The notes under the pieces are model-generated. The model searched no databases. It saw only the letters and a list, made by a program, of their open reading frames with translations, and had not been told where the DNA came from. Shown here piece after piece: positions 37,185 through 45,448 of a DNA stretch of 64,000 bases. This stretch comes from Sedimenticola selenatireducens (GTDB lineage Bacteria > Pseudomonadota > Gammaproteobacteria > Chromatiales > Chromatiaceae), in contig NZ_VMNH01000005.1 of the NCBI RefSeq assembly GCF_007625115.1, positions 186,001 through 250,000 of the forward strand. The letters run 5' to 3'. Position numbers and translations under genes: made by a program. How positions within the stretch are numbered: position 1 is the stretch's first letter; each line of letters begins with the position of its first letter.

Positions 37185-38062
37185 TGAATCGCTATAGTGG
37201 ATTTACACTCCTGGCCGTGGATGACCACGAACACAACCTCTTCACGCTGCGCACCTTGGTGCAACAGCATATGGATGTGACCATCCTCGAAGCAACCTCA
37301 GGCCAGCAGGCGCTGGATATCGCCTTGAGTGGCGCCCCGATCGACCTGATTATACTTGATATACAGATGCCCGAGATGGATGGCTTTCAGACGGCATCGA
37401 TGCTGAAGATTCGCAAGAAGACACGAGACATCCCCATCATCTTCCTCACCGCTGCCTTTAAGACCCAAGAGTTCCAGCAAAAAGGTTATGAGGTCGGTGC
37501 CGTCGATTATCTACTCAAGCCCATTGATGACAACCAACTCATCAACAAGATCAGTACCTACTTTAGGTTGATTGAAAAAGAGCGGTCACTCAATCTAATA
37601 CTGGAGCAGAAAGTTGCCGAACGTACGGCTGAACTGGCCCATGCAAAACAGCATCTGGAAAACATCATCACCTATATGGGCGAAGCACTGCTGGTGCTGA
37701 ATCCCGATGGTAAAATTATGGAAGTTAATCCAGCCCTGCGAAAGATGCTGGGATACAGTGACGAAGAGCTTTTAGGCATGGGTATCGGGGATATCTTTGA
37801 AGAAGAAGAAGACGAGCAAGCCGGTGCTTTTATGGGTACTTGGCTGGAGGCGTTGATTCGGGTTGGCGCACTAAACAAGATTGAAGCACGCTTCATCACC
37901 CGTGATGGAAAGCGCATCCCGATACTTTTCTCTCGTACGGCGGTAAAAAATGAAGCGGGAAAAATCAGCGATATCTTATGCATTGCCAAGGATATGACAG
38001 GCTATATCCGGCAGGATGAGTCATCAGGCGATAATACCATTGACGCGGATGCACTCTCTTGA
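37181..38062 (+). CDS. Response regulator: receiver plus PAS domain
   Basis: A 293-residue protein with an intact receiver at residues 8-125 (acidic pair D14-D15, phospho-acceptor D60, LTAAF, lysine in LLKPID), a coiled-coil linker and a PAS domain (about 155-270, IITYMGEALLVLNPDGKIMEVN, RKMLGYSDEELLGM). There is no DNA-binding or enzymatic output. It is the likely partner of the hybrid kinase, whose stop overlaps its start, and may relay the signal by protein contact. A short tail rich in Asp and Ser ends the protein. Confidence 0.9.
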   Translation: MMNRYSGFTLLAVDDHEHNLFTLRTLVQQHMDVTILEATSGQQALDIALSGAPIDLIILDIQMPEMDGFQTASMLKIRKKTRDIPIIFLTAAFKTQEFQQKGYEVGAVDYLLKPIDDNQLINKISTYFRLIEKERSLNLILEQKVAERTAELAHAKQHLENIITYMGEALLVLNPDGKIMEVNPALRKMLGYSDEELLGMGIGDIFEEEEDEQAGAFMGTWLEALIRVGALNKIEARFITRDGKRIPILFSRTAVKNEAGKISDILCIAKDMTGYIRQDESSGDNTIDADALS

Positions 38063-38081
38063 GTTGTAACAGGAGTTAATC

Positions 38082-38423
38082 ATGAGCGATCCAAACGAAC
38101 CCATTGTAGAAAATGAAGATACCAGCCTTACTGCGAATGCACTGAAGGCGATGGCCCACCCTTTACGGTGGAAAATCCTCTGTTCACTGGGGGATGCCGA
38201 ATTGTCGGTCGGCGAGATTGTTGAACGCACAGGCACATCACAAAGCAATATATCGCAACACCTGGAGCAGTTGCGTAACAAAAATATTGTCGTCTCCCGT
38301 AAAGAGGCCAATCGCATCTACTACCGCATCCGCAATGGCCAATTACTGACGCTGATAGGCACCATGCGTACCGTGCTTTGCCCCGCCAATCTGGATGAGC
38401 GATATCCAAAAGACGAAGAGTAG
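38082..38423 (+). CDS. ArsR-family winged-helix regulator
   Basis: A 113-residue DNA-binding protein with the ArsR/SmtB fold: ALKAMAHPLRWKILCSLGDAELSVGEI, recognition helix SQSNISQHLEQLRNKNIV, and wing SRKEANRIYYRI. The classical ELCVC metal site is not present, so metal sensing is unlikely; it resembles the HlyU/BigR-like redox or unknown-signal subgroup. It follows the response regulator by 19 nt with a good GGAG site and may be cotranscribed with it. Confidence 0.88.
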   Translation: MSDPNEPIVENEDTSLTANALKAMAHPLRWKILCSLGDAELSVGEIVERTGTSQSNISQHLEQLRNKNIVVSRKEANRIYYRIRNGQLLTLIGTMRTVLCPANLDERYPKDEE

Positions 38424-38475
38424 TAGTCCCGTTTCAGGCTAGGCAATCAGTAGGCGATTCCGGTATTCTTGCAGG

Positions 38476-39579
38476 ATGACACCCCAGCAATATTACCAGC
38501 ATCAACTTGAGCAATCTGAAGTGATTGCCGACCCAGATCAAGCGGCCGCCGTCACTGAACTCCAATCGCTCTACGACAGGCTTCTTCTGCCAGTGACACC
38601 GGCACCAGAACCCGACCTGTTCAGTCGATTTCTGAAACGTAAAAGCACCCTTCAACCCACACCGGTAGCGGGCGTTTATCTATGGGGCGGCGTCGGAAGA
38701 GGAAAGACCTGGCTGGTTGATCTCTTCTACAACCAACTCCCCTTTACAGAAAAAATGCGGGTGCATTTCCACCACTTCATGCGTGATACCCATGAGGCGC
38801 TAACCCGCCATAAAGGGGTAAAAAATCCGCTCGAAAAGGTAGCCGAAGAGCTGGCATCCCGCACCCGCATTCTCTGTCTGGATGAATTTATTGTGACCGA
38901 TATTGGGGATGCCATGATTCTGGCCCAGCTCCTCAAGTCACTGTTTGATCGAGGAGTTACTCTGGTCACCACATCCAATACCGAACCTGACAACCTGTAT
39001 AAAAACGGCCTGCAACGCAGCAGCTTTCTCCCCGCAATTGATTTGATCAAGCGATTTACACGGGTCATAAAACTGGATGCAGGCACTGACTACAGACTGC
39101 GCTATCTGGAACAGGCTACGGTCTATCACTCACCGCTCAGCCCCCTCGTCAAAGAGCGGCTAAATGACGAGTTCGAACACCTCGCCCCTGAACCTGGAGA
39201 GAGTGGTGGCACCATCACCCTTTACGGGAGAGAGATACCGGTCAAACGGAAGGCCGATGACCTGATCTGGTTTGATTTTCTCTCAATCTGTGGGCCACCG
39301 CGTAGCCAGGCTGATTATCTGGAGTTAGCGCGCTGTTACCACACAGTAATGATCTCGGACATCCCTTTACTCACATCAGATCATGATGATGCGGTAAGGC
39401 GTTTCGTTTTTTTAATTGATGAATTTTATGATCGGGGTGTCAAACTGATTATCAGTGCAGCGGCCATGCCGCAACAGCTTTACCTCGGTGAGCGCCTTGC
39501 TTTTGAATTTGAACGGGCGGTGAGCCGCCTGCAAGAGATGCAGTCACTCGAATACCTGTCGAGGGAGCACAAGGCATGA
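38476..39579 (+). CDS. zapE: Cell-division ATPase ZapE (AFG1-like)
   Basis: An AFG1-family P-loop ATPase of 367 residues that acts at the FtsZ ring in E. coli. The Walker A motif is GGVGRGKTWLVDLF, Walker B is ILCLDEFIVTDI, and the sensor region is VTTSNTEPDNLY, followed by the family hallmark LYKNGLQRSSFLPAIDLI. Length and order are complete. The last codon overlaps the slyX start by 4 nt. Confidence 0.95.
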   Translation: MTPQQYYQHQLEQSEVIADPDQAAAVTELQSLYDRLLLPVTPAPEPDLFSRFLKRKSTLQPTPVAGVYLWGGVGRGKTWLVDLFYNQLPFTEKMRVHFHHFMRDTHEALTRHKGVKNPLEKVAEELASRTRILCLDEFIVTDIGDAMILAQLLKSLFDRGVTLVTTSNTEPDNLYKNGLQRSSFLPAIDLIKRFTRVIKLDAGTDYRLRYLEQATVYHSPLSPLVKERLNDEFEHLAPEPGESGGTITLYGREIPVKRKADDLIWFDFLSICGPPRSQADYLELARCYHTVMISDIPLLTSDHDDAVRRFVFLIDEFYDRGVKLIISAAAMPQQLYLGERLAFEFERAVSRLQEMQSLEYLSREHKA

Positions 39580-39776
39580 ATGATGAACTGATCGAGTTAC
39601 AAAACCGCATTGCCTTTCAAGAGGATGCCATTCACCAGCTGACCCTGACGGTCAGTCAGCAGCAGAACCAGATCAATACCTTAAAACTCGCCCTCCAGGA
39701 ATTGCACAAGCAGATGCGCAACCTGGAACCCCCTGAAGATGGCCATGGTGGCCACGAAATCCCACCCCACTACTGA
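39576..39776 (+). CDS. slyX: SlyX family protein
   Basis: A 66-residue coiled-coil protein: ELIELQNRIAFQEDAIHQLTLTVSQQQNQINTLKLALQEL, then LEPPEDGHGGHEIPPHY, which has the conserved PPHY end. The function of the family is unknown; the name comes from its place near slyD in E. coli. The ATG overlaps the zapE TGA. Confidence 0.93.
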   Translation: MNDELIELQNRIAFQEDAIHQLTLTVSQQQNQINTLKLALQELHKQMRNLEPPEDGHGGHEIPPHY

Positions 39777-39831
39777 TCTCGCTCCAGCCTGACCTACCCA
39801 CCGTTTAAATGAACGGGGGTGGTTAAATATC

Positions 39832-39863
39832 TTGACATGCGAATGATAATGATTATCATTCGC
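39832..39863 (+). promoter_or_regulatory. Promoter overlapped by a perfect Fur box
   Basis: A 25-nt perfect palindrome, arms GCGAATGATAAT and ATTATCATTCGC around a central G, spans 39839-39863 and contains the full Fur consensus core. It overlaps a sigma-70 promoter: TTGACA at 39832-39837 and TATCAT at 39854-39859, 16 nt apart. It lies about 30 nt before the 72-residue gene, so that operon should be repressed by iron-loaded Fur. Confidence 0.9.
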
Positions 39864-39891
39864 TTCAGAATAAGGCAATTGGAGAGACAAC

Positions 39892-40110
39892 ATGCGATGC
39901 ATCATAGATGCCTGGCTGGAACGGCGTGATCCCTGCTTACGCCTGCTTGATGCCGATACAGGGAAAGAGATCCTACGTTGTGGCACTGGCTGGATAATAC
40001 CGCTGCTGGAGAGCGGCGAACTCTCACTGGATGATATCCAGGATGAGGGGCTCAGCTACGGCGAGCGGCTTGGGCTCTCCCTAGAGGGGTCTACGGCGTG
40101 TGCGATCTGA
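39892..40110 (+). CDS. Small iron-regulated protein of unknown function, 72 aa
   Basis: First gene of the Fur-controlled operon, with GGAGAG before ATG. The 72 residues are soluble and acidic, with cysteines in RRDPCLRLL and ILRCGTGW and a third near the C-terminus. The sequence does not match HemP or other small iron proteins I know. The stop lies inside the start of the next gene (13-nt overlap), so translation is coupled. Its small size and cysteines would fit a metal- or heme-binding helper, but that is speculation. Confidence 0.7.
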   Translation: MRCIIDAWLERRDPCLRLLDADTGKEILRCGTGWIIPLLESGELSLDDIQDEGLSYGERLGLSLEGSTACAI

Positions 40111-40745
40111 AGAAAAAATATTTTATACCGCCACAGACCAAACCCTGTCGTCGCTTGAAAATCTGGGAGGTAGACAGAAGTTACCACTGCGCCATACTCG
40201 GCACCTGCCTGACACTGTCTGAACTCCATAAGATCATTCGGCAATCCGGTATCATCCTGGCCCCCAAGGCCTCTGATTACGACGCACACCGAGCCTTGGT
40301 CTCAGTTTCTGGACAGGAGGGTCGCAGTGCACGCCTGCTCACCCGCTTACTGGATAAAAAGTACCAGCGCACCGTAGTCCAGTTGATGCGTCTTTCAGAC
40401 GACAAGTCACTCCACAGCGTTTGGCAGAACGCCATGAAATCGGGTGATATAGCCGGCCATTTCTGGGCCCTCGTGACACACCCGCTGGTCGGTGAAACAC
40501 TCATGGATCAGATTTATGGGGAAGTCCACATGCTCTCCCACCTGGTGGGGGCCTCAAATAGGGCGGACCTGAAGCGACTGGCGTCTCTGGAAGAACGCGT
40601 CGCCTTTTTAAATAGAGGCTACGCGAATAAGACCAACATCAGCCTTGCGCTGATCCCACTGAGAAGCTCAGCCTGTCCGCCTTTGCCAAAGAGCTCTCTA
40701 ATATCACGACCAATTAACACTGAAAATGATCGGAAATCATTATGA
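40098..40745 (+). CDS. Uncharacterised protein resembling the N-terminal half of DUF2325 proteins, 215 aa
   Basis: The start is GTG at 40098 after AGAGGGG. The sequence CAILGTCLTLSELHKIIRQSG, the RLLTRLLDKKYQ segment, HFWALVTHPLV and YGEVHMLSHLVGASNRADLKRL resemble, from memory, the conserved N-terminal region of gammaproteobacterial DUF2325 proteins, several of which lie in iron-uptake loci. The DUF2325 domain itself is missing. The last 40 residues (after about position 40625) look less protein-like, and the alternative frame there reads DQHQPCADPTEKLSLSAFAK before a stop at 40713-40715; a frameshift is possible. Against that, the TGA at 40743-40745 overlaps the ATG of the next small gene. 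Confidence 0.7.
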   Translation: MCDLKKKYFIPPQTKPCRRLKIWEVDRSYHCAILGTCLTLSELHKIIRQSGIILAPKASDYDAHRALVSVSGQEGRSARLLTRLLDKKYQRTVVQLMRLSDDKSLHSVWQNAMKSGDIAGHFWALVTHPLVGETLMDQIYGEVHMLSHLVGASNRADLKRLASLEERVAFLNRGYANKTNISLALIPLRSSACPPLPKSSLISRPINTENDRKSL

Positions 40746-40858
40746 AAAATGCAGTCAATGACCACACAAATTGCCGGTCACCAGGCCATACCTCCGGCCT
40801 GATTCTGGCCACACTGATTACAGCCGGCATTCTACTGACCGGGCTGTCCAGCTTCTAA
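40742..40858 (+). CDS. 38-residue membrane microprotein in the Fur operon
   Basis: The reading frame starts at ATG 40742, overlapping the preceding stop as ATGA. It encodes 38 residues: a polar N-terminus with Cys and two His (DHTNCRSPGHTSG), then one membrane helix (LILATLITAGILLTG) and a short end. It is preceded by a weak GGA. Size, overlap and topology suggest a true membrane microprotein of the iron-regulated operon. No family was recognised. Confidence 0.5.
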   Translation: MKNAVNDHTNCRSPGHTSGLILATLITAGILLTGLSSF

Positions 40859-40881
40859 TCCGCAAAATGCCCCCACCGTCA

Positions 40882-40900
40882 ATTGGAACAATTGTCCAAT
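40882..40900. other. Inverted repeat before the porin gene
   Basis: ATTGGA (40882-40887) and TCCAAT (40895-40900) lie around a 7-nt centre, 65 nt upstream of the porin start. It could be an operator or the loop of an RNA hairpin. No Fur-like sequence is seen directly before the porin. Confidence 0.3.
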
Positions 40901-40964
40901 GGTAGCGGCGATTCTGCGACTTATTCTTTAACCATTATTTAAAACAATCTCACAAGGGGAACAC

Positions 40965-42056
40965 GTGAAAAAGCACACGCTAGCACTCTCACTACTGACC
41001 ATTTTGGCTCCACCCATAGCCAGTGCGGACAACCTTTCAGATGCCTTCAAGAATGGCACCGTAAGTGGTGACCTGAATCTTTTTTATAAAGGGATCGACA
41101 ACCGTACCACCTCGGACTCAGGCTACGGCACAGGCTTCCTCGGCCTTAAATATGAAACCGCTCCTTTGAACGGTCTACAGCTGGGGCTGGCCTTTCGCCA
41201 CGGCAGTGAGATTGATGAGGATAATCCAGGCGATTCCGACGAAGGAGTGGGCACCCTCGTGACGGAGGCCTATATCAGTTATCAAGGTGATCAGTTTGGT
41301 GCCAAACTGGGTCGTCAGGAGATTGACCTGGAGTGGGTAGCGGACTTCCATGAAGCCATTACCGTTACCACTAGCGCCCTGCCCAATACCGATCTGACCG
41401 CCGGTTTCAGCCGCAGTTTTGCGGTAGCCAATGAAGATGAGCTTAATCACTCATTTGCCGACATCAGCGATGATGGGGCCTATTTCCTGGATGCCAAGAT
41501 CACACCTATGGAAGGGTTAACGCTGAACCCCTACTATGTCCATGAAGATGAGATCTATAATGGGATCGGCCTTAAAGTCGAGTATGAGCACACCTCAGGT
41601 CTTGGTATCACCGCCCACTATGCAACATCTGATGTTGATGTAGCGGGTGAAAATGATGGCAACATCCTCCACCTGGAGCTACGGGGAACACTGGGCGGGC
41701 TTGCACTCAAGGCCGGCTTTATCGACACGGATAAAGACGGTGGCGTGGGCCATTTCACCGACCTGGGTGAAAACATCAAACCACTGGAAGAGGGTAACCA
41801 GGTCTACGTAACCGACGCCGAGACATTATATCTCGGCGCTGAGTACACCTTTGGATCTGCCACCGTGGGCCTGATGGTGGGCAATACCGATTATGCTGGT
41901 AATGCCGATGAGCGTGAGATTGACCTAACCCTGGCCTATGATCTTTCCAGCCTAGCTGACAATCTAAGCCTGAACATGCTGTATGCCAATATCGACGCCA
42001 ACAGCAGCAGCGCCGACTACGAAAAGTTCACCCTGATGCTCAGTTACGGCTTCTGA
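40965..42056 (+). CDS. Outer-membrane porin (Opr/major-outer-membrane-protein type)
   Basis: A 363-residue beta-barrel protein. The start is GTG after AAGGGG. A signal peptide ends near PIASA. The rest consists of alternating amphipathic strands with many Asp/Asn/Gly turns (GLQLGLAFRHGSE, AKLGRQEIDLEWV, TLYLGAEYTFGSATVGLMVG) and ends with KFTLMLSYGF, a C-terminal phenylalanine as needed for BAM assembly. It resembles OprD-like and epsilonproteobacterial porins more than OmpC. It follows the Fur-controlled operon by 106 nt and could be read from it or from its own promoter. A ferrous-ion or anion entry role is inference. Confidence 0.8.
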   Translation: MKKHTLALSLLTILAPPIASADNLSDAFKNGTVSGDLNLFYKGIDNRTTSDSGYGTGFLGLKYETAPLNGLQLGLAFRHGSEIDEDNPGDSDEGVGTLVTEAYISYQGDQFGAKLGRQEIDLEWVADFHEAITVTTSALPNTDLTAGFSRSFAVANEDELNHSFADISDDGAYFLDAKITPMEGLTLNPYYVHEDEIYNGIGLKVEYEHTSGLGITAHYATSDVDVAGENDGNILHLELRGTLGGLALKAGFIDTDKDGGVGHFTDLGENIKPLEEGNQVYVTDAETLYLGAEYTFGSATVGLMVGNTDYAGNADEREIDLTLAYDLSSLADNLSLNMLYANIDANSSSADYEKFTLMLSYGF

Positions 42057-42068
42057 CAAGTCGAAAAA

Positions 42069-42094
42069 AACCCAGCCACTTAAATGGCTGGGTT
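42069..42094 (-). terminator. Terminator of hemE (bidirectional hairpin)
   Basis: CCCAGCCA (42071-42078) and TGGCTGGG (42085-42092) form a perfect 8-bp stem with a 6-nt loop. Seven A residues precede it on the plus strand, so hemE transcripts end with a stem and T-run. For the porin on the plus strand the tail is poor, so termination there is less certain. Confidence 0.85.
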
Positions 42095-42125
42095 ACAGTT
42101 CATCTTGTTAATGACCCGTAAGCGA

Positions 42126-43223
42126 TCAATCACTACCCCAGCTTTTTCCCTTCACCCCAGGGCTATGATAGGCCTCACTCAGTTCATGAACGGCATCAAC
42201 CAGGACACCCGCATGTTCCGGGTTTACATCCGGATGAATACCATGACCGAGATTGAAGACATGCCCAGGTCCGTGACCATAGCTCGCCAACACCCGGCCG
42301 ACCTCCTCACGAATACGTTCGGGTGCCGCATAAAGGATACTGGGATCTACATTACCCTGTAGCGCAACCCGATCTTTCACGCGTACACGGGCATCGGCCA
42401 GGTCAGTGGTCCAGTCAACTCCCAAGGCATCGCAACCGGTTGCCGACATCGCATCAAGCCACTGGCCACCACCTTTAGTAAACAGAATCACCGGCACCTT
42501 GCGCCCGTCACTCTCCCGCACCAGTCCTTTGACAATCTTGTCCATATAGGCCAATGAAAACAACTGATAGTCCCGAGGACTGAGTACACCACCCCAGGTA
42601 TCAAATACCATTACCGCCTGTGCACCAGCCGCGATCTGTGCATTCAGATAGCTGATTACAGATTCGGCCACTTTTCCCAAAAGGGTGTGCATCAGATCCG
42701 GACGATCAAACATCATCTCCTTCACCTTGGCGAAGTTCTTGGTGCTGCTCCCCTCAACCATGTAGGTGGCCAGCGTCCACGGGCTGCCAGAAAAACCGAT
42801 CAGGGGAACACGGCCATCCAGTTCACGGCGAATCGTGCGTACCGCATTCATTACATAGCCCAGATCATCTTCCGGGTCAGGCACGCCCAAGGCGTTTACA
42901 GCGGCTTCATCCTGTACCGGATGCTTAAATTTTGGTCCTTCTCCCTCGGTAAAATAGAGCCCAAGACCCATCGCGTCGGGGATTGTCAGGATATCGGAGA
43001 ACAGAATCGCGGCATCCAGAGGAAAGCGCTCCAGCGGCTGCAGGGTGACCTCACAGGCCAGCTCTGGATTCGTGCAGAGATCCATAAAGCTACCCGCCCT
43101 GGCACGCGTTGCCTTATATTCTGGCAGATAGCGGCCGGCCTGGCGCATCATCCAGACGGGCGTCTTATCTACGGGTTCACGGAGCAGGGCTCGGAGAAAT
43201 CGATCGTTTTTCAAGCTGGACAC
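42126..43223 (-). CDS. hemE: Uroporphyrinogen decarboxylase
   Basis: Converts uroporphyrinogen III to coproporphyrinogen III in heme synthesis; cytoplasmic. The 365 residues have the N-terminal substrate loop [15 protein letters not shown], the catalytic aspartate in [32 protein letters not shown], and [10 protein letters not shown] near the end. The GTG at 43223 is chosen because AAGGA stands 8 nt before it and the protein then begins [14 protein letters not shown], as in other Gammaproteobacteria. In Pseudomonas hemE follows gltD directly; here an iron operon lies between them. Confidence 0.96.
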   Translation of the reverse strand: MSSLKNDRFLRALLREPVDKTPVWMMRQAGRYLPEYKATRARAGSFMDLCTNPELACEVTLQPLERFPLDAAILFSDILTIPDAMGLGLYFTEGEGPKFKHPVQDEAAVNALGVPDPEDDLGYVMNAVRTIRRELDGRVPLIGFSGSPWTLATYMVEGSSTKNFAKVKEMMFDRPDLMHTLLGKVAESVISYLNAQIAAGAQAVMVFDTWGGVLSPRDYQLFSLAYMDKIVKGLVRESDGRKVPVILFTKGGGQWLDAMSATGCDALGVDWTTDLADARVRVKDRVALQGNVDPSILYAAPERIREEVGRVLASYGHGPGHVFNLGHGIHPDVNPEHAGVLVDAVHELSEAYHSPGVKGKSWGSD

Positions 43224-43254
43224 AGCAGGTTTCCTTTTTAGACACAATGAGACA

Positions 43255-43275
43255 CACCGGCCTGCGTTGCCGGTG
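43255..43275 (-). other. Hairpin in the hemE leader
   Basis: CACCGGC (43255-43261) and GCCGGTG (43269-43275) form a perfect 7-bp stem with a 7-nt loop, about 30 nt upstream of the hemE start and ahead of its ribosome-binding site. It may be an mRNA leader structure. Confidence 0.4.
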
Positions 43276-43309
43276 AGAGGGCGAGTTTACACCGAAATCG
43301 CAAATGAAA

Positions 43310-43340
43310 CACGGCGCCATTGAATATCAAGGGCGCCGTG
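43310..43340 (-). terminator. Terminator of the FTR1/P19 iron operon
   Basis: CACGGCGCC (43310-43318) and GGCGCCGTG (43332-43340) form a perfect 9-bp stem with a 13-nt loop, 36 nt behind the P19 stop. On the transcribed strand it is followed by TTTCATTT. Confidence 0.7.
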
Positions 43341-43375
43341 ATGACTACAAATGATCGGTTTGACCAAATAATCGC

Positions 43376-43900
43376 TTAATAGTCGCCTTTTTTTCCTACA
43401 CCAACAAAGGCAAAATCCCACTCCAGATCAAACGGTGCCCACCAGGCACCTACACCCGTCTCCTTATCGGTATGGCGGTAGAAGCCGTTATAGGCCGGGG
43501 GCTTGATATGGTATTTGAGATGATACTTACCCGGGCCATTAAGCTTAATGTTATCCGCATAGTGGGGACCATCCGAGGCCACCATCGGCATAAAGTGGCC
43601 CGTGGTGGACCAGTCTTCACCTTGCTTGGTGATGGTGTAGCTAATATCCAGATAAGGCATCCATTCGCCTTCGCCAAATCCATTCTGATTACCCTTGATG
43701 GCGTGAATATCAGCCTCCAGGTGAATATCAGCCTTGCTCATTCCCGGTAACATCGGCTCCATCATCGTTGGCTGCAGATAGACGGCCGCGATCTCCATCC
43801 CGTTCAGCTCAACAGGGTCCCCGATTGGCTGCTCACCCGCCAAGGCAACACCACTTCCAAACAGTCCGGCCAGCGCCAGATTCACCATTTTACGCTTCAT
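43376..43900 (-). CDS. ftrA: P19/FtrA-type periplasmic iron-binding protein
   Basis: A periplasmic protein of the Tpd/P19 iron-transport family, 174 residues, that delivers metal to the FTR1 permease. A signal peptide ends near ALA. The mature protein shows IHLEADIHA and WSTTGHFMPMVASDGPHYADNI, which carry the Met, His and Glu residues used for copper/iron binding in P19, and the late YNGFYRHTDKETGVG. The ATG at 43900 follows GGAG. It is the last gene of the Fur-controlled Ftr operon, 87 nt behind ftrD. Bordetella FtrA is the best characterised relative. Confidence 0.9.
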   Translation of the reverse strand: MKRKMVNLALAGLFGSGVALAGEQPIGDPVELNGMEIAAVYLQPTMMEPMLPGMSKADIHLEADIHAIKGNQNGFGEGEWMPYLDISYTITKQGEDWSTTGHFMPMVASDGPHYADNIKLNGPGKYHLKYHIKPPAYNGFYRHTDKETGVGAWWAPFDLEWDFAFVGVGKKGDY

Positions 43901-43987
43901 GTATGACTCCAATTATCATATAGTAATGCGACTTATTCGCGTTTATTGATAAAAAATTACCCGCTCCGGACACCCGCAGCGGGGTTC

Positions 43988-45448
43988 TTACAATCCAAAC
44001 ACCGCTGGCCACCAAGCAAGACCAACGGCACAGCTACCTAACACCCCTGGCAGCAACGGGAGCCAGAGTGAATTCAAGGCGACACCCTGATTGATCAGTA
44101 TTCTCGCCCCCAGGTAGAGACTCCAAACTAGGCCGACCAAAAACAGCCCAGCCTTTAAATAACCCACTGTTTCCTGCGACAACCCTAGCTGGGTAAGCGG
44201 GGCAAAAAGTTCGCCCCCCAGCCCCAGAATCAGTGACACCATGGCAACGGGCGCATATTGATAACCCAGTTCAACAAATCGTTCTGAAACACTAAGGTCG
44301 CCCCCGACACGTCCAGCAAGCCAGGCCGATACGCCTGTGGTAACAGTCAACAGCAGTGCCAGGATCAGCATCACCCCAAGCATAAAAGTGACTATCATGC
44401 CGAAATCAAGCCAGTTGAATACTTCACGCCGCTCAGGATGCACACTCATCAGCCACCAGGGTCCCGACTCGCCTATCCAATACCACTCCCGCTCTATAAA
44501 CCAGCCCCCGACTGACTGCCTGAGCTGTTGGTACACCGGTAACACCAGCCAAAGAAACCCACCCAGCGCAATGCCTGTCCCGAGAAACAGAAAGACGACC
44601 TCGTAGGGGTTCGGGTGATGCTTACGTATCTGCTCAATCTCTTCACCGGCATGACGCAGGCGCAGGAAAAGCCCTCCCTTAGACTGCGGATTAACGCAAC
44701 GAAAACACTCGATACAGTGCCGAGACTCCTCCTTTCGGGGGATATCAATCATGGTGGGGCAGACCCCCTTTTCAGTAAACCGGTCGCCACCGGGCTTCTT
44801 CCGTTTGGGGGCAAACTGCACCGCACCAATTCTCGAGAAAACACCCAGCAGCAGACCAATGGGGCACATATGACGACACCAGGCCCGTTTATTCCGTCCA
44901 TAGAAAAAACCCAGTACGAAGGCCAGTAACAGTGTTCCGCCAAACACTTCGGCTACCGCTTCGGGATGATCCCGCACCCCAACGGTTTGCCCCAACACCG
45001 TTATCAATAAAAAACTGATAATCGGTGTACCTTCCCAACGCACCCAGGCCGGGATCGGTCGCTGAAGACCTTTTTTATTAGCCCACGCTGAGGCTGCCCC
45101 CATTGGGCATAGAATGCCGCACCAGCTACGCCCGGTCAGAATGACCGACAGAAACACCAACGGAAACCAGAGCCCCCACATGGCATAGTTGGCAAAGCGG
45201 GTAAAATCATTGAGTGGTGTAGAATTTTCGACCGCTTCCGGTAGAAACAGTGGCAGAAAGATAATGCCCAGAAAAAACAGGAACATCACCACATGCACCC
45301 AGACCAGGCGATCACGGTGGTGCACAAAGAACCCCTCGACCGGGCCTGCTATTCGTTCATTGATGCTGCCGTTGATACGAATAGGTATTGCGGCAATCGG
45401 GTCGACCGTTATCCCATCCCGTGCGGACCGTGAGAGTGGCACACTCAC
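43988..45448 (-). CDS. ftrD: FtrD-type polyferredoxin, inner-membrane 4Fe-4S protein
   Basis: A 486-residue membrane protein with about six helices and cysteine clusters: CGILCPMG, CRHMCPIG and CIECFRCVNP, of the NapH/FixG/FtrD type. In the Ftr system it feeds electrons to or from the permease during ferrous-iron uptake. An open frame reaches back to 45796 within the permease gene, but that part is out-of-frame sequence. The GTG at 45448 overlaps the ftrC stop as GTGA and begins SVPLSRSARDGITVD. The C-terminal half adds further membrane helices. Confidence 0.9.
   Translation of the reverse strand: MSVPLSRSARDGITVDPIAAIPIRINGSINERIAGPVEGFFVHHRDRLVWVHVVMFLFFLGIIFLPLFLPEAVENSTPLNDFTRFANYAMWGLWFPLVFLSVILTGRSWCGILCPMGAASAWANKKGLQRPIPAWVRWEGTPIISFLLITVLGQTVGVRDHPEAVAEVFGGTLLLAFVLGFFYGRNKRAWCRHMCPIGLLLGVFSRIGAVQFAPKRKKPGGDRFTEKGVCPTMIDIPRKEESRHCIECFRCVNPQSKGGLFLRLRHAGEEIEQIRKHHPNPYEVVFLFLGTGIALGGFLWLVLPVYQQLRQSVGGWFIEREWYWIGESGPWWLMSVHPERREVFNWLDFGMIVTFMLGVMLILALLLTVTTGVSAWLAGRVGGDLSVSERFVELGYQYAPVAMVSLILGLGGELFAPLTQLGLSQETVGYLKAGLFLVGLVWSLYLGARILINQGVALNSLWLPLLPGVLGSCAVGLAWWPAVFGL

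Noticed and set aside
39796-39823. Possible terminator behind slyX (CCACCGTT ... AACGGGGGTGG)
   Set aside because: The stem needs a three-base bulge and no proper T-run follows; too weak to list as a terminator.
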